The position numbers and the translations under genes are program-made. Below are positions 16,393-28,833 of a DNA stretch of 57,926 nucleotides, one piece after another. The notes beneath the pieces were generated by a model. The model had not been told where the DNA came from, ran no database searches, and was given only the letters and a program-made list of their open reading frames with translations. The DNA comes from Candidatus Omnitrophota bacterium (GTDB lineage Bacteria; Omnitrophota; Gorgyraeia; Zapsychrales; JANLHA01), in assembly GCA_023247795.1 (NCBI GenBank), contig JAHFFT010000011.1:1-57926 (forward strand), written 5' to 3'. Positions within the stretch are counted from its first letter, which is position 1. Every line of letters begins with the position of its first letter.

Positions 16393-16547
16393 TAAAAAAA
16401 TAGTGAATAGTGAGTGGTGAATTGTTTTTAGTGCCCATCAAGGTCTAGCTTAGTTATGGACCAGGTGCTATCAAAGGGTCTGCAAGTTGCTCGCTGTTTT
16501 CTTCTCTTTTATTCAATGATTTTCAACATAAGGGGTGGTCAACAACC
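16393..16547 (+). other. rplL-rpoB spacer
   Basis: This 155-base spacer separates the stalk genes from rpoB. In enterobacteria the equivalent spacer holds an attenuator and a processing site. Here I see no convincing terminator hairpin or consensus promoter. An AAGGGG ribosome-binding sequence stands before the rpoB ATG. Confidence 0.3.
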
Positions 16548-19500
16548 ATGTCCAAAATAAAGATACGAAATTTCGGCAAGATCAAAGATAACTTTGAACT
16601 ACCAAAACTTTTGGATGTACAGTTGGATTCTTATGAGGCCTTTTTGCAGCGCGACGTGGCGCCAGATAAAAGGCAGGATCAAGGGCTAGAGGAAGTTTTC
16701 CGCGAGATTTTTCCGCTTGAGAGTTATGACGGTCAGATCAAGCTGGAATATATGAATTATTACCTTGGGAAAGAGAAATATTCCAGCGGTGAATGTCAGC
16801 GACGAAGCATGACTTATGCCGCTCCCTTAAAGGTTAAGTTGCGTTTGATTACACCTGTTGATATTAAGGAACAGGAAGTCTATTTTGGCGATTTTCCGTT
16901 GATGACGGAAAATGCCACATTTATCATCAACGGTGATGAGCGTGTCTGCGTTTCGCAGATCCAACGTCCGCCGGGTGTTTCATTTGAAGAAGAAGTCCAT
17001 CCGACTGGAAAGAGCATTTATCACGGCCGTATCATCCCTTCGCGGGGCGCGTGGTTTGAGACCAAATTTGATTTGAATGACGTGCTCTTGACGTACATTG
17101 ATCGTCGAAGAAATTTTCCAGCGACCCAGATTTTAAGGATCATGGGGTTGTCCAGCGTTGAAGACATCGAAAAGATGTTCGGCGATCTGTTCAAGAAATT
17201 GAAGCCGACCCTGGAAAAGGATCATACCAAAAATAAAGAAGAGGCCTTACTGGATTTTTATCGCAAGATGCGTCCTACCGAACCGGCAACGGTCGAAGTC
17301 GCGGAGGCGTTGTTTTTCCGGCTTTTCTTTGATCCGAAGCGTTATGATCTGAGCAAGGTTGGCAGACATATCATCAATCGCAAGCTCGGGACACAACTTC
17401 CTTTAGATAATCGTGTTTTAGATATTCAGACCGTCGTCGCGGTGATCAAATACCTTTTCGCGTTGAGAGAAGGGGTTGGCGAAACCGACGATATCGATCA
17501 TTTGGGTAACCGCCGGATCAAGGCCGTCGGAGAGTTGGTGCAGAATCAAGTTCGGATCGGTCTCGCTCGACTTGAGCGGTCGATCAAAGAACGTTTGGTC
17601 GTGATGACGTCGTACGAACATCTGACCGCGCATCATTTGATCAATTCCCGCCTTTTTTCCAATCAAGTTCATGATTTTTTTGCTCGAAGTCAATTATCAC
17701 AATTTATGGACCAGGTGAATCCGCTCTCGGAGATGACGCACAAGCGCCGTCTCAGTGCTTTGGGACCGGGTGGTTTGTCGCGCGAACGGGCCGGCTTTGA
17801 GGTCCGTGACGTCCATCCGACCCATTATGGCCGGGTGTGTCCGATTGAAACGCCGGAAGGTCCGAATATCGGGCTTATCTCGTCGTTGACGACCTGCGCG
17901 CGGGTGAATGAATTGGGATTTATTGAAACCCCCTATTACAAGGTTGAAGACGGTCGGGTGACGCGTAAGATTGAGTTTTTAAGCGCTGATGTGGATCAGA
18001 TCAAATACATCGCCCAGGCCAATGTGGAAATTGATGAGAATAACATGATCGTCGGTAAGGAAATCATCTGCCGTTATAAAACCGACTTTCCTAAAGTTAA
18101 ACGGGAACAGATCGACTACAAGGACGTATCCACCAAACAATTGGTTTCGGTGGCGGCCTCGTTGATCCCATTTTTGGAGCACGATGACGCCAACCGCGCG
18201 TTGATGGGATCAAACATGCAGCGTCAGGCCGTTCCTTTGATGGTCGCGGATGTGCCTTTTGTCGGTACCGGTATGGAAGAAAAAGTGGCCCGTGATTCAG
18301 GGGTCGTTGTCGTCGCCCAAAAGTCCGGTGAGGTCAAGAAAGTTGACGCCCGGGAAATCGTCATCGGCGATATGGTTTATCCATTGAAGACCTTTATGCG
18401 GTCAAATGCCAATACCTGCATTCATCAAAGACCGCTGGTGAAGTTGGGCGAAGCCGTCAAGGAAGGCCAGATCATCGCCGATGGAATCGGCACCAAAGAT
18501 GGACGCCTGGCGTTGGGACAAAATGTTTTCGTCGCTTTCATGCCTTGGCGTGGTTACAACTTTGAAGACGCTATTCTTGTTAATCAGAACATTGTTCGGA
18601 TGGATGCTTTTACTTCCATCCACATTGAGAAGTTTGAGGTTGAGGCCCGGGAAACTCGTCTCGGGAATGAAGAAATCACCCGTGATATTCCTAACGTCGG
18701 CGAAGAGGCGCTGAATGACCTGACGGAAGAGGGGATCGTTCGGGTCGGGGCCGAGGTTAAGGCCGGTGATATTCTCGTCGGGAAAGTCACTCCGAAGAGT
18801 GAGAAAGAGTTGAGTCCGGAAGAGCGGCTTTTACGCGCCATTTTCGGCGAAAAAGCAGCGGATATCCGTGACACCTCGTTAACACTGCCTCCCGGTATCG
18901 AAGGGGTGATCGTCAACACCGAAATCTTCCAGCGAACCGAACGAGGACGCAAATCAAAGGAAGATAAGAAAAAAGAAATCGAAGCGATTAAAAAAATCAA
19001 CGAATATTACAAGCAGGAGTTGGATTTCATCCAACAAGAGCGAGAAGGCAAACTCTGCAAACTGCTCAATGTCAATAAACAGAAATTAGCGAAAATGCAG
19101 TTGACTAAAAACATCGATGACTTAGAGGTGCGAGAGATGGTTGATTTTTATGATCAGAAAACGGCGGAGTTAGAGGAAGAGCAGTTGCAAGAGGTCGAGC
19201 GCGTCAAACGCGGTGATGAATTGCCGGCGGGAGTCATCAAGCGGGTCGTTGTCTATGTGGCGACCAAACGCAAGCTTCAGGAAGGTGATAAGATGGCCGG
19301 TCGTCACGGAAATAAAGGTATTGTCTCTCGTATTTTACCTGAGGAAGACATGCCTTTTTTAGCGGATGGGACACCCGTTGATATTGTTTTGAATCCATTA
19401 GGGGTTCCGTCGCGAATGAACGTCGGACAGTTGCTAGAAACGCACTTGGGATGGGCGGCGCAAGTTTTAGGTTTTTATGCCGAATCACCGGTGTTCAATG

Positions 19501-19991
19501 GCACGACCGAAAAAGAAATTTGGGAACTTTTGAAGGAGGCGAATCTTCCGGAGGGCGGGAAGACAACCGTGTATGATGGTTTTACCGGTGAGTCTTTTGA
19601 TCAAAAGGTAACGGTCGGTTCGATCTATATGCTCAAGCTCAACCATCTCGTCGACGAAAAAATTCACGCCCGCTCCATTGGCCCGTATTCGCTGGTGACT
19701 CAGCAGCCGCTTGGCGGAAAGGCCCATTTCGGCGGCCAGCGGTTTGGGGAAATGGAAGTCTGGGCGTTGGAGGCTTATGGCGCGGCCTATACTTTGCAGG
19801 AAATGCTTACGGTCAAGAGCGACGATGTCACCGGCCGTAGCCGCATTTATGAGGCGATTGTTAAGGGAGAACAGAAATTGGCAACCGGCATTCCGGAATC
19901 CTTTAACGTCCTCGTGAAAGAGCTGCAGGGATTGTGTCTTGATATCAAATTGGAAAAGATAACCGCAGAACCTAAAAAGGGTGGAAAATAA
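16548..19991 (+). CDS. rpoB: DNA-directed RNA polymerase subunit beta
   Basis: The beta subunit forms one side of the polymerase active cleft. The 1147-residue protein has the fork-loop/rifampicin-region segment [17 protein letters not shown], followed by [17 protein letters not shown] and [14 protein letters not shown]. Late motifs include [23 protein letters not shown] and the C-terminal [20 protein letters not shown] that contacts beta'. It is shorter than the E. coli protein because the large lineage-specific insertions are missing. The rifampicin-region residues look wild type. rpoC follows after two bases. Confidence 0.98.
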   Translation: MSKIKIRNFGKIKDNFELPKLLDVQLDSYEAFLQRDVAPDKRQDQGLEEVFREIFPLESYDGQIKLEYMNYYLGKEKYSSGECQRRSMTYAAPLKVKLRLITPVDIKEQEVYFGDFPLMTENATFIINGDERVCVSQIQRPPGVSFEEEVHPTGKSIYHGRIIPSRGAWFETKFDLNDVLLTYIDRRRNFPATQILRIMGLSSVEDIEKMFGDLFKKLKPTLEKDHTKNKEEALLDFYRKMRPTEPATVEVAEALFFRLFFDPKRYDLSKVGRHIINRKLGTQLPLDNRVLDIQTVVAVIKYLFALREGVGETDDIDHLGNRRIKAVGELVQNQVRIGLARLERSIKERLVVMTSYEHLTAHHLINSRLFSNQVHDFFARSQLSQFMDQVNPLSEMTHKRRLSALGPGGLSRERAGFEVRDVHPTHYGRVCPIETPEGPNIGLISSLTTCARVNELGFIETPYYKVEDGRVTRKIEFLSADVDQIKYIAQANVEIDENNMIVGKEIICRYKTDFPKVKREQIDYKDVSTKQLVSVAASLIPFLEHDDANRALMGSNMQRQAVPLMVADVPFVGTGMEEKVARDSGVVVVAQKSGEVKKVDAREIVIGDMVYPLKTFMRSNANTCIHQRPLVKLGEAVKEGQIIADGIGTKDGRLALGQNVFVAFMPWRGYNFEDAILVNQNIVRMDAFTSIHIEKFEVEARETRLGNEEITRDIPNVGEEALNDLTEEGIVRVGAEVKAGDILVGKVTPKSEKELSPEERLLRAIFGEKAADIRDTSLTLPPGIEGVIVNTEIFQRTERGRKSKEDKKKEIEAIKKINEYYKQELDFIQQEREGKLCKLLNVNKQKLAKMQLTKNIDDLEVREMVDFYDQKTAELEEEQLQEVERVKRGDELPAGVIKRVVVYVATKRKLQEGDKMAGRHGNKGIVSRILPEEDMPFLADGTPVDIVLNPLGVPSRMNVGQLLETHLGWAAQVLGFYAESPVFNGTTEKEIWELLKEANLPEGGKTTVYDGFTGESFDQKVTVGSIYMLKLNHLVDEKIHARSIGPYSLVTQQPLGGKAHFGGQRFGEMEVWALEAYGAAYTLQEMLTVKSDDVTGRSRIYEAIVKGEQKLATGIPESFNVLVKELQGLCLDIKLEKITAEPKKGGK

Positions 19992-19993
19992 AT

Positions 19994-22900
19994 ATGTCAA
20001 CCATGCAACCAGAAGCCCATAGTCAGGATCGCGTTTCGATCAAGATCGCTTCACCGGAGATCATCAAGTCGTGGTCGCGGGGAGCGGTCAAGAAAGCCGA
20101 GACTTTGAACTACCGGACGTTGAAACCGGAAAAGGACGGATTGTTTTGTGAACGGATTTTTGGTCCTGTGCGCGATTGGGAATGCAGTTGCGGGAAGTAT
20201 AAGGGGATCAAGTTCAAAGGTATCACCTGCGATCGTTGCGGGGTAACGGTCACGCGTTCTTCGGTCCGACGGGAATGGATGGGGCATATTGAATTGGCGG
20301 CCCCGGTCACGCACATCTGGTTTTATAAAGCGGTCCCCAGCCGATTGTCTGCGCTCTTGCAGATTTCGCTCAGAGATTTGGAAAAATTGATTTATTACGA
20401 AGAGTATGTTGTGATTGACCCCGGCGAAACGCCTTTGAAGCCCAATGAATTTTTATCGGAAGACCAGTATCAAGAGGCGATCGTGAAATATGGCGGCGGA
20501 TTTAAGGCCAAGATCGGTGCCGAGGCGGTCAAGGAAATATTGAAGGGATTGAATCTCAACGAGCTGACGAAAAAGCTGCGCAAGGATTTGGCCAAAGCGA
20601 ATCCGGCCGGTACCAACGCGAAGAAAATCGCGAAGACTTTGAAGATCGTCGAGGATTATAAGGGGTCGGGAAACAGTCCCGATTGGATGGTCTTGGATGT
20701 CCTGCCGGTGATCCCTCCGGATCTTCGTCCGCTTGTTCCGCTAGAAGGCGGGCGTTTTGCCACCTCGGACTTGAATGATCTTTACCGTCGGGTGATCAAT
20801 CGAAACAACCGCTTGAAAAAGTTGATTGATTTGAACGCGCCGGAAATCATTGTCCGTAATGAAAAACGGATGTTGCAGGAGGCGGTGGATGCATTACTCG
20901 ATAACGGCCGTCATGGTCGTCCAGTGTTGGGTTCTGGAAACCGGCCTTTGAAATCATTGTCAGACATGCTCAAAGGCAAGCAAGGGCGTTTCCGTATGAA
21001 CCTGCTTGGCAAACGCGTTGATTATTCCGGGCGTTCGGTCATTGTGGTGGGGCCATCTTTGAGATTGCATCAATGCGGTCTGCCAAAGAAAATGGCCTTG
21101 GAACTTTTTGAACCGTTCATCATCCGCAAATTGCGGGAAAAGGGTTTTGTTCATACCGTCAAGGGCGCTAAGAAAATGATGGAGCGGGCCAAGATTGAGG
21201 TTTGGGACATTCTGGACGAGGTGATCCAGGACCATCCGGTCATGCTCAATCGCGCTCCGACACTACACCGTTTGAGTATTCAAGCTTTTCAGCCAGTCCT
21301 CGTCGAGGGTAAGGCGATCAAATTGCATCCGTTGGTCTGTTCGGCCTTCAACGCCGATTTCGACGGTGATCAAATGGCGGTCCACATTCCTTTATCATTG
21401 GAAGCGCAGATTGAGTGCCGCCTGGAATTGTTATCGGTTAATAATTTATTCTCCCCGGCGGACGGGAGACCGATTGTCTCCCCGACACAGGATATGGTTT
21501 TAGGGTTGTATTATTTTACCAAAGAGCGGGATACCGACGCGCAAAAGGAAAAACCGTTGTTCGCCGGCGCTGATGAGGTCATTGTCGCGTATAACGATGG
21601 ACAGTTGAGTCTGCATACGAGTATCCGGCTGCGTTTGGACCGGGCCTTGTGGGGAGAAGAAAAGCCTTCGCTGATCATTTCGGAAGTGGATGAGGCGACG
21701 TCCTCGGGAGAAAAAAATAAACAGCAGAAGGATGGACAGAAAACAACAATTATCGAGACCACTGTCGGGCGGGTTATTTTCAATGAGGTGTTGCCCAAGG
21801 ACTATGGTTTTGTGAATGAGACTTTGGATAAAAAGAAGATTGGTGCCGTGATCTCCGATTGCTATAAGCGCTTTGGCCAGGACACGACCGTCCAGCTTTT
21901 GGATAAAGTCAAAGAGCATGGATTCATTGCCGCGACCCAAGCCGGGATCTCGATCGCGATCAGTGATTTGACCAGTCCGAAGGAAAAGGAAAAATTTCTC
22001 GTCGACGCGCGCGAAGAAGTCGCGAAGGTCGAAGATCAGTATCGCAAAGGGGTCATCACCAGCCGGGAACGGTACAATAAAGTGATTGATATCTGGACCC
22101 ATACGACCGAGACGCTCTCTGATCTGGTCTTTCGTCACATGGATCCGTTCAACCCGGTGTTCATTATGGCGGATTCCGGTGCGCGCGGTTCGCGTCTTCA
22201 GATCCGTCAGCTTTCTGGTATGCGCGGGTTGATGGCCAAACCATCGGGCGAGATCATTGAAAATCCGATCACGGCCAGTTTCCGAGAAGGATTAACGGTT
22301 TTGGAATATTTCATTTCGACCCATGGTGCCCGCAAAGGTTTGGCAGACACCGCCTTAAAGACCGCGGACGCCGGTTATTTGACCCGTCGGCTGGTTGATG
22401 TCGCGCAGGAAATTGTCGTGGCCAAGGAGGATTGCGGGACCGTTAATGGGATCACGGTGTCCGCGATTGTTGAAGGCGAAGAATTGGTTGTCAGTTTGAA
22501 AGAGCGGATCACTGGACGGGTGGCCTTAGATAGCATCGTTGATGTGATCACCGATGAGGTTGTGGTTGAGGCGGGAGAAGTGATCACCGAGGAGAAGGCG
22601 ACGGTCATCGAGCAGCTGGGAATCGAAAAGGTGCGGATCCGCAGTGTCTTGACGTGCGAAGTTGAGCGGGGTGTTTGCGCCAAATGTTATGGACGCAATC
22701 TCGCCAGTCAACGGCTCGTCGAGGTAGGAGAGGCGGTCGGGACCATTGCCGCGCAAAGCATCGGCGAACCCGGAACGCAGCTGACGATGAGAACGTTTCA
22801 CATCGGCGGAACGGCCAGCCGCGCGGTTGAACAGTCATTTTATAAATCAAAAAATAAAGGGATCATCAAGTATCATCAGCTTCGCGTCGTCGAGCGCAAT

Positions 22901-24124
22901 AAGGAATTTGTGGTCTTGAATCGAAACGGATCAATCAGCATCAACAATGAGTATGGACGCGAATTTGAGCGCTATCAGCTTCCGCAGGGGGCGAATATCA
23001 AATTTGCCGATGGGACCGAGATCAAAGACGGTTTGGTTTTCGCGACGTGGGATCCGTATACCATCCCCATCATCACCGAAGTCAAGGGGGAGGTCAATTC
23101 GGAAGACTTGATTCATGATGTGACTGTTCAGGAAGAGCAGAACCCGATTACGGGCATCACCGAGCGAGTCATTGTCGAGCACAAACAAGAGTTTCATCCT
23201 CAGATCATCATCACCGATGATAAAAAAGAAGTTGTGGGAATTTATTCCATCCCCGTCGGGGCGCATATCCTGGTCAGTGACCGGTCGAAAGTGAACGCGG
23301 GCGATCTCATTGCCAAGATCCCGCGCGGCGTTGGTAAGACGCGCGATATCACCGGCGGTCTGCCGCGGGTGGCGGAATTGTTTGAAGCTCGTCGACCGAA
23401 GGACCCGGCGGTCATCAGCGAGATCGATGGGATCGTTGAGTTCGGCGAGGACCGCAAGGGGTTACGAACGATCAATGTGAAAAGTTCGACGGGTATGAGC
23501 AAGGAATATACGATCCCGCACGGGAAACATCCGAACGTTTATAAAGGCGACCGGGTATTTGCCGGGCAGCAATTGACCGATGGGCCGGTTGTTCCGCACG
23601 ATATTTTAAGGGTCTGCGGTGACAAGGTTCTCCAAGAATATTTGCTCAATGAAATTCAGGAAGTTTATCGTTTGCAGGGAGTTCGCATCAACGACAAACA
23701 TATTGAACTCATCATTTCACAGATGTTGAAAAAGGTCAAAATTGAAGACTCCGGTGACACCGAGCTCTTAGTCGGAGAACAGGTGGATCGGGTGAAATTT
23801 CAGAAGGTCAACGACCTGGTTTTAAAGAAAAAGGGCAAGCCCGCCCAGGCCACACCGCAACTCTTGGGAGTTACGAAAGTATCTTTAACCACAGAGAGTT
23901 TCATCTCTGCCGCAAGTTTTCAGGAGACCACAAGAGTCTTGACAGAGGCGGCCTCTTCTGGTAAAGTTGACCTCTTATGCGGATTAAAGGAAAATGTGAT
24001 TGTAGGGCATTTGATTCCTGCAGGCACGGGTTTGAAACGATACGAAAAAGTGGATTTCATCAAATATGCCGACGATACAACAGCTCATCAGACTGAGCAG
24101 GAACCGCAAGCACAAAAAGGGTAA
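19994..24124 (+). CDS. rpoC: DNA-directed RNA polymerase subunit beta'
   Basis: The beta' subunit carries the catalytic magnesium. The active-site motif is NADFDGDQM. The N-terminal zinc-binding site is built from CSCGKY and CDRCGV, and a second cysteine cluster ([17 protein letters not shown]) lies in the C-terminal half. The bridge/trigger region includes [15 protein letters not shown]. At 1376 residues the length is normal. The last 59 bases, coding for a non-conserved Gln/Glu-rich tail, overlap the start of rpsL in another frame. Confidence 0.98.
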   Translation: MSTMQPEAHSQDRVSIKIASPEIIKSWSRGAVKKAETLNYRTLKPEKDGLFCERIFGPVRDWECSCGKYKGIKFKGITCDRCGVTVTRSSVRREWMGHIELAAPVTHIWFYKAVPSRLSALLQISLRDLEKLIYYEEYVVIDPGETPLKPNEFLSEDQYQEAIVKYGGGFKAKIGAEAVKEILKGLNLNELTKKLRKDLAKANPAGTNAKKIAKTLKIVEDYKGSGNSPDWMVLDVLPVIPPDLRPLVPLEGGRFATSDLNDLYRRVINRNNRLKKLIDLNAPEIIVRNEKRMLQEAVDALLDNGRHGRPVLGSGNRPLKSLSDMLKGKQGRFRMNLLGKRVDYSGRSVIVVGPSLRLHQCGLPKKMALELFEPFIIRKLREKGFVHTVKGAKKMMERAKIEVWDILDEVIQDHPVMLNRAPTLHRLSIQAFQPVLVEGKAIKLHPLVCSAFNADFDGDQMAVHIPLSLEAQIECRLELLSVNNLFSPADGRPIVSPTQDMVLGLYYFTKERDTDAQKEKPLFAGADEVIVAYNDGQLSLHTSIRLRLDRALWGEEKPSLIISEVDEATSSGEKNKQQKDGQKTTIIETTVGRVIFNEVLPKDYGFVNETLDKKKIGAVISDCYKRFGQDTTVQLLDKVKEHGFIAATQAGISIAISDLTSPKEKEKFLVDAREEVAKVEDQYRKGVITSRERYNKVIDIWTHTTETLSDLVFRHMDPFNPVFIMADSGARGSRLQIRQLSGMRGLMAKPSGEIIENPITASFREGLTVLEYFISTHGARKGLADTALKTADAGYLTRRLVDVAQEIVVAKEDCGTVNGITVSAIVEGEELVVSLKERITGRVALDSIVDVITDEVVVEAGEVITEEKATVIEQLGIEKVRIRSVLTCEVERGVCAKCYGRNLASQRLVEVGEAVGTIAAQSIGEPGTQLTMRTFHIGGTASRAVEQSFYKSKNKGIIKYHQLRVVERNKEFVVLNRNGSISINNEYGREFERYQLPQGANIKFADGTEIKDGLVFATWDPYTIPIITEVKGEVNSEDLIHDVTVQEEQNPITGITERVIVEHKQEFHPQIIITDDKKEVVGIYSIPVGAHILVSDRSKVNAGDLIAKIPRGVGKTRDITGGLPRVAELFEARRPKDPAVISEIDGIVEFGEDRKGLRTINVKSSTGMSKEYTIPHGKHPNVYKGDRVFAGQQLTDGPVVPHDILRVCGDKVLQEYLLNEIQEVYRLQGVRINDKHIELIISQMLKKVKIEDSGDTELLVGEQVDRVKFQKVNDLVLKKKGKPAQATPQLLGVTKVSLTTESFISAASFQETTRVLTEAASSGKVDLLCGLKENVIVGHLIPAGTGLKRYEKVDFIKYADDTTAHQTEQEPQAQKG

Positions 24125-24443
24125 ATCCCCGGCGCTGGATGCCTGTCCGCAAAAACGTGGTGTTTGTCTGCAGGTGCGGACGATGACACCGAAAAAACCG
24201 AATTCGGCGTTGCGCAAGATTGCCCGTGTTCGTTTATCCAACCGGACCGAAGTCACGTCGTATATTCCCGGCGAAGGGCATAATTTGCAGGAGCATTCCA
24301 TTGTGCTCGTTCGCGGCGGTCGGGTGAAAGACCTCCCCGGGGTTCGTTATCATATTGTTCGCGGCACGCTCGACACCGCCGGTGTTGCCAAGCGAAAACG
24401 CAGCCGATCAAAATACGGCGCGAAAAGGGAAAAAGATTCTTAA
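24066..24443 (+). CDS. rpsL: 30S ribosomal protein S12
   Basis: S12 lies at the decoding centre. The 125-residue protein starts [12 protein letters not shown], has CPQKRGVC, the [10 protein letters not shown] loop and the [20 protein letters not shown] block, and ends [10 protein letters not shown]. Because S12 needs its conserved N-terminus, the true start must be the ATG at 24066, 59 bases inside rpoC. No clear ribosome-binding site precedes it, so translation probably depends on ribosomes reading rpoC. The residues linked to streptomycin resistance appear wild type. Confidence 0.96.
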   Translation: MPTIQQLIRLSRNRKHKKGKSPALDACPQKRGVCLQVRTMTPKKPNSALRKIARVRLSNRTEVTSYIPGEGHNLQEHSIVLVRGGRVKDLPGVRYHIVRGTLDTAGVAKRKRSRSKYGAKREKDS

Positions 24444-24460
24444 GGGATTTTTACGAAATT

Positions 24461-24931
24461 ATGCGAAGACGAAGAGCCGATAAAAGAAGAGCGGAACCAG
24501 ATCCAAAGTTGAACAGTCCTTTGGTCGCGAAGTTCATCAACATTATGATCCATTCCGGGAAAAAAACGATTGCGGAAAGCATCGTTTATGATGCGTTGTC
24601 GACTTTGAAAGAGCGGACTCAGGAAGAAAGCGAACTGAAGGCGTTTAACAAAGCCTTGGAAAACGTTCGTCCCCGTGTTGAATTGAAACCTCGCCGGGTG
24701 GGAGGAGCCACCTATCAAATTCCCATTGAAGTCACTCCGTTGAGAGGCAATTCCTTGGCGATGCGTTGGATTCGTGATTTTGCCCGCAAGAAAAAAGGTA
24801 AGCCGATGGTTAACAAGTTAGCGGATGAACTGATCGCGGCCTACAAGATGGAAGGGGCGGCGATCAAGAAGCGGGACGAGACACATAAAATGGCCGAGGC
24901 CAATAAGGCCTTCGCGCACCTGCGATGGTAA
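24461..24931 (+). CDS. rpsG: 30S ribosomal protein S7
   Basis: S7 nucleates folding of the 16S rRNA 3' domain. The 156-residue protein begins [19 protein letters not shown], has the [20 protein letters not shown] block and ends with a [15 protein letters not shown] helix. Full length. It lies 17 bases after rpsL and is followed by a stable hairpin before fusA. In E. coli S7 represses the str operon by binding the rpsL-rpsG spacer, which is too short here for that. Confidence 0.97.
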   Translation: MRRRRADKRRAEPDPKLNSPLVAKFINIMIHSGKKTIAESIVYDALSTLKERTQEESELKAFNKALENVRPRVELKPRRVGGATYQIPIEVTPLRGNSLAMRWIRDFARKKKGKPMVNKLADELIAAYKMEGAAIKKRDETHKMAEANKAFAHLRW

Positions 24932-24986
24932 ACAAATCCCCGGGGACTCTTCAAGAAGTTAATCTGAGAGACCCTGGGGATTTGTT
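24931..24986 (+). promoter_or_regulatory. Stable hairpin between rpsG and fusA
   Basis: Bases 24931-24945 pair with 24972-24986 in a 15-base stem with a single G-U, around a 26-base loop. The stem starts inside the last codon (TAA) of rpsG. No T-run follows. It ends 14 bases before the fusA start, so it could control fusA translation or serve as a ribosomal-protein (S7) binding site. Confidence 0.6.
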
Positions 24987-25000
24987 ACGAAAGAATCACG

Positions 25001-27097
25001 ATGTCAGAGAGAACACCTTTAGAAAATGTCAGAAACATCGGAATCATTGCCCATATCGACGCGGGCAAGACCACCACGACCGAGCGCATTTTGTTTTATA
25101 CCGGGGTGATTCATAAAATGGGAACCGTGGATGAGGGCAATGCCGTCATGGATTGGATGGAGCAGGAGCAAGAGCGCGGGATCACGATCACGGCCGCGAA
25201 TACCACTTGTTTTTGGCAGGATAAAAAGATCAATATCATTGATACACCAGGGCACGTGGATTTTACCGTCGAAGTGGAACGTTCTTTGAAAGTTTTGGAC
25301 GGCGCGGTTGTGGTTTTGTGCGGCTGCAGCAGCGTGCAATCGCAGACCGAGACGGTCTGGCGCCAGGCCGATCGTTATCATGTCCCGCGGCTGGCCTTTG
25401 TCAATAAGATCGATCGTTTGGGAGCGAATTTTGATCAAGTGCTCGCGGACATTCATGAGCGTCTGGGTGCCAATGCGGCACCGATCTATTTCCCCGACGG
25501 GGCCGAAGATAAGTTCAAAGGAATTATCGATATCCTCAACGAACAATATGTCACCTACACCGATGCCGAAGGGATGGAAATGATTCGCGAGGAAGTGCCG
25601 GCGGAATTCAAAGAACAATTGCAAAAATATCGTCACACCTTGATTGAGCGGCTGGCTGACGCGGATGATCAGATCATGGAAAAATTTGTTGAGGGAAAGC
25701 CCATTTCCAGCGATGAGATCAAGCTCGCGATCCGGCGCGCGGTTGTCAAAAGTCAATTTTTGCCGGTGCTTGTCGGTACGTCCCTAAGGAACCGTGGGGT
25801 GCAGTTGCTTTTGGATGCCATTTGCGATTATCTGCCTTCACCTTTAGATGTTCCTCCCATCGCCGGAACCACCCTCAAAGGCGGAGAGCCGGTTGAACGA
25901 AAAGCCGACGCTAATGAACCTTTTACCTCCTTGGTTTTTAAAATTGCTACGGATCCATATGTCGGAAAAATTTTTTATACCCGCATTTATGCTGGACGGA
26001 TCACTTCGGGGAGCACGACGTTTAATTCGGTCGTGCAGGCCAGAGAGCGAATTTCAAAAATTGTGGTTATGCACGCGAACAAACAGGAGATCGTGTCCGA
26101 CGCGGAAGTGGGAGAAATCGTGGCCCTGGTTGGATTGAAGGAAACAAAATCGGGACACACCCTCTGCGACGAGAAAAATCCGATTTTGCTCGAAAGCATG
26201 GATTTTCCGGAACCGGTGGTCTCGATGTCGATTGAGCCAAAGTCAAAATCCGATCAGGACAAACTGGGGCTGACGTTAAGAAAATTTTTGGATGAAGACC
26301 CTTCACTCAAGGTGAAATACGATAAAGACACTGGCCAGACGATCATTTCCGGAATGGGGGAATTGCATTTGGAAATCATCATTGATCGGATGAGGCGGGA
26401 ATTCAATCTGGAATGTGAAATCGGCCGTCCGGAAGTCGCTTATCATGAAGCCATCACTCAGAAAGTCAGTGACGTTGTTGGAAAATTCATTTCCCAGACC
26501 GGCGGTCGCGGGCAATATGGGCATTGTGTGATTGATGTTGAACCGGCCACGGAACGTGGACAGGGCATTGTTTTTGTTAATAAAATCAAGGGGGGAGCCA
26601 TTCCGCGCGAATTTATTCCGGCCATTGAAAAAGGAATCCGCGAGCAGGCCTTGACCGGGATTTTGGCGGGGTATCCGGTGACGGACTTTGTGGTCACCTT
26701 GGTCGATGGTTCTTATCATGATGTGGATTCGAGCGAAATCGCTTTTATGCTGGCGGGGAAAATCGCTTTGCGGGAAGCTTTGGCAAAAGGAAAATCGGCA
26801 TTCATGGAACCGGTGATGGATTTAGAGGTAACTGCACCGGAAGATTTCATGGGTTCGGTCATCGGCGATTTGAATACCCGACGCGCGAAGATCGTTAGTT
26901 TAGGCAACCGGGGAAAATTGAAAACCTCCCGTTGTGAAGTCCCCTTAGCGGAGATGTTCAATTACGTTAACGCGCTGCGATCTTTGACCCAAGGACGGGC
27001 GTCTTTCTCGATGGAACCGGCCTTTTACGCGCAGGTTCCGACGAGTGTCGCGGAGAAGATCAAAGGTGAGCGGGAAGATGGAAAGTCAAAAAAGTAG
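25001..27097 (+). CDS. fusA: Elongation factor G
   Basis: EF-G is the GTPase that drives translocation. G1 is [15 protein letters not shown], the effector region is [12 protein letters not shown]3 is DTPGHVDF and G4 is NKIDR. Domains II-V follow, with the domain IV segment GGRGQYGHC and the C-terminal [20 protein letters not shown]. At 698 residues it is a standard-length EF-G. Directly after G3 it reads [18 protein letters not shown], where many EF-Gs have AVGGVQPQ; this looks like a lineage-specific variant. It belongs to the str set with rpsL, rpsG and tuf. Confidence 0.97.
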   Translation: MSERTPLENVRNIGIIAHIDAGKTTTTERILFYTGVIHKMGTVDEGNAVMDWMEQEQERGITITAANTTCFWQDKKINIIDTPGHVDFTVEVERSLKVLDGAVVVLCGCSSVQSQTETVWRQADRYHVPRLAFVNKIDRLGANFDQVLADIHERLGANAAPIYFPDGAEDKFKGIIDILNEQYVTYTDAEGMEMIREEVPAEFKEQLQKYRHTLIERLADADDQIMEKFVEGKPISSDEIKLAIRRAVVKSQFLPVLVGTSLRNRGVQLLLDAICDYLPSPLDVPPIAGTTLKGGEPVERKADANEPFTSLVFKIATDPYVGKIFYTRIYAGRITSGSTTFNSVVQARERISKIVVMHANKQEIVSDAEVGEIVALVGLKETKSGHTLCDEKNPILLESMDFPEPVVSMSIEPKSKSDQDKLGLTLRKFLDEDPSLKVKYDKDTGQTIISGMGELHLEIIIDRMRREFNLECEIGRPEVAYHEAITQKVSDVVGKFISQTGGRGQYGHCVIDVEPATERGQGIVFVNKIKGGAIPREFIPAIEKGIREQALTGILAGYPVTDFVVTLVDGSYHDVDSSEIAFMLAGKIALREALAKGKSAFMEPVMDLEVTAPEDFMGSVIGDLNTRRAKIVSLGNRGKLKTSRCEVPLAEMFNYVNALRSLTQGRASFSMEPAFYAQVPTSVAEKIKGEREDGKSKK

Positions 27098-27158
27098 ATC
27101 GTTAATGAAAATAAATTTGCAAAAGAAACATTTTTAAGAAAAAAAGGGAGGAAATGTT

Positions 27159-28352
27159 ATGGCTAAAGAAAAGTTTATCAGAAATAAACCGCATTTGAAT
27201 ATCGGAACGATTGGACACGTCGATCATGGAAAAACGACGTTGAGCGCCGCCATAACGACCTATTTAAGCAAAAAAGGGTTGGCCGAGGCTCGTTCGTACG
27301 ATTCCATTGACAATGCCCCGGAAGAAAAAGAGCGCGGGGTTACGATCAATATTTCGCATTTGGAGTATCAAACGGAAAAACGGCATTACGCGCATATCGA
27401 CTGTCCCGGTCACGCCGACTATATCAAGAACATGATCACCGGTGCGGCGCAAATGGACGGGGCGATCCTGGTCGTTTCCGCGGCCGATGGTCCCATGCCG
27501 CAGACCCGCGAGCATATCCTTTTGGCCCGGCAGGTGAACGTGCCCCGCTTGGTGGTGTTTTTAAACAAATGCGATCAGGTCGAGGATAAAGAACTGCTGG
27601 ATCTCGTCGAGCTTGAGGTGCGTGAGCTGCTCAATAAGTATAAATTCGATGGCGACAAAACACCGATCCTTAAGGGAAGCGCTTTGGACGCGCTCAATCA
27701 TCCGAATGATCCGGCCAAGACCAAGTGTCTGGAAGACTTGTTGAAGGCGGTTGATGAATATATTCCACAGCCGGTTCGCGAACTTGATAAACCATTTTTG
27801 ATGGGTGTTGAGGATATCTTCTCAATTTCCGGACGAGGAACGGTCGCGACCGGCCGAATCGAACGCGGACGTTGTAAGGTCGGCCAGGAAGTCGACGTTG
27901 TGGGGTTAAGAGAACAGATTCAGAAAACCGTTATTACCGGTGTTGAGATGTTCCGTAAGGAATTGGATGAGGGGCAAGCCGGTGACAACGTTGGGCTGCT
28001 CTTACGCGGGATGGATAAGGGTTCGATCGAGCGCGGAATGGTTTTGGCGCAAATCGGATCCATCACTCCGCATAAGAAATTCAAAGCCACGGTTTATGTT
28101 TTGACCAAAGAAGAAGGCGGTCGTCATACCCCGTTTTTTAAGGGTTACCGGCCGCAATTTTATTTTCGGACCACTGACGTGACTGGAACAGCGGAACTTC
28201 CCGCTGGTGTTGAGATGTGCATGCCCGGTGACAACGTGGCCTTGACCATCGAGTTGATCAGTCCGATCGCCATGGAAAAAGAGTTACGCTTCGCGATCCG
28301 TGAAGGTGGCCGCACCGTTGGCGCGGGTGTGGTTTCGGAAATCATTGAGTAA
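27159..28352 (+). CDS. tuf: Elongation factor Tu
   Basis: EF-Tu delivers aminoacyl-tRNA to the ribosome. G1 is [10 protein letters not shown], the switch region ends [10 protein letters not shown]3 is [20 protein letters not shown] and G4 is NKCDQ. Domains II and III are complete ([29 protein letters not shown]). At 397 residues it is full length. A strong GGAGG ribosome-binding sequence precedes the ATG. rpsJ of the S10 set follows after 66 bases. Confidence 0.98.
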   Translation: MAKEKFIRNKPHLNIGTIGHVDHGKTTLSAAITTYLSKKGLAEARSYDSIDNAPEEKERGVTINISHLEYQTEKRHYAHIDCPGHADYIKNMITGAAQMDGAILVVSAADGPMPQTREHILLARQVNVPRLVVFLNKCDQVEDKELLDLVELEVRELLNKYKFDGDKTPILKGSALDALNHPNDPAKTKCLEDLLKAVDEYIPQPVRELDKPFLMGVEDIFSISGRGTVATGRIERGRCKVGQEVDVVGLREQIQKTVITGVEMFRKELDEGQAGDNVGLLLRGMDKGSIERGMVLAQIGSITPHKKFKATVYVLTKEEGGRHTPFFKGYRPQFYFRTTDVTGTAELPAGVEMCMPGDNVALTIELISPIAMEKELRFAIREGGRTVGAGVVSEIIE

Positions 28353-28418
28353 TAAAAGTCCCCTATGTGGGATGAGTGACATTAGTTTTTTGGTGATTGG
28401 TTAAAGAAAATAGAGAAA

Positions 28419-28721
28419 ATGCAGAAAATTCGTTTAAAACTCAAAGCGTATGACCACCGGCTGATTGACCAGTCGGCCCAGGAAATTGTTGACACGGCAC
28501 TTCGCAGCGGAGCAAGGATTTCCGGGCCGGTGCCGCTTCCCACGAAGATAGAGTTGTATACGGTGTTGAAGTCGCCGCATGTCAACAAAAAGGCCCGGGA
28601 GCAATTCCATCTGGTGATTCACAAACGTTTGATTGATCTTCTCGACCCCACCGCTAAAACGGTTGAAGCCTTGCGCAAATTGAATTTGCCGGCGGGTGTC
28701 GACGTGGAAATCAAACAATAA
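28419..28721 (+). CDS. rpsJ: 30S ribosomal protein S10
   Basis: S10 is a 30S head protein that also binds NusB in antitermination. The 100-residue sequence begins [20 protein letters not shown] and has the [20 protein letters not shown] block. Length is standard. It opens the S10 gene set directly behind tuf. The first heptad hairpin repeat lies between it and rplC. Confidence 0.97.
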   Translation: MQKIRLKLKAYDHRLIDQSAQEIVDTALRSGARISGPVPLPTKIELYTVLKSPHVNKKAREQFHLVIHKRLIDLLDPTAKTVEALRKLNLPAGVDVEIKQ

Positions 28722-28739
28722 AGGGAGGATGTCTCTGGA

Positions 28740-28808
28740 AAGTAACAAGTCCCAGGCACCAAGTTTCAAGTTGTAAATGACTTGAGACCTGCGACATGAG
28801 ACTTAATT
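28740..28808 (+). repeat. Heptad hairpin repeat, copy A (rpsJ-rplC)
   Basis: Left arm words AAGTCCC, AGGCACC, AAGTTTC and AAGTTGT run in 7-base register. A 5-base loop AAATG follows, then the right-arm words ACTTGAG, ACCTGCG, ACATGAG and ACTTAAT. Words of the form ARGTNNC pair with GNNACYT across the arms. The entry sequence CTGGAAAGTAACAAGTC is also found at copy E. Confidence 0.75.
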
Positions 28809-28833
28809 AGGGGCCGTCCAAAATTAATAAATT

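Noticed and set aside
21500..22138. 212-codon minus-strand frame antisense to rpoC
   Set aside because: The plus strand encodes conserved RpoC here. The minus frame has no family resemblance and mirrors the codon usage of rpoC.
25019..25756. 245-codon minus-strand frame antisense to fusA
   Set aside because: It covers the highly conserved EF-G GTPase domain and shows no recognisable protein domain.
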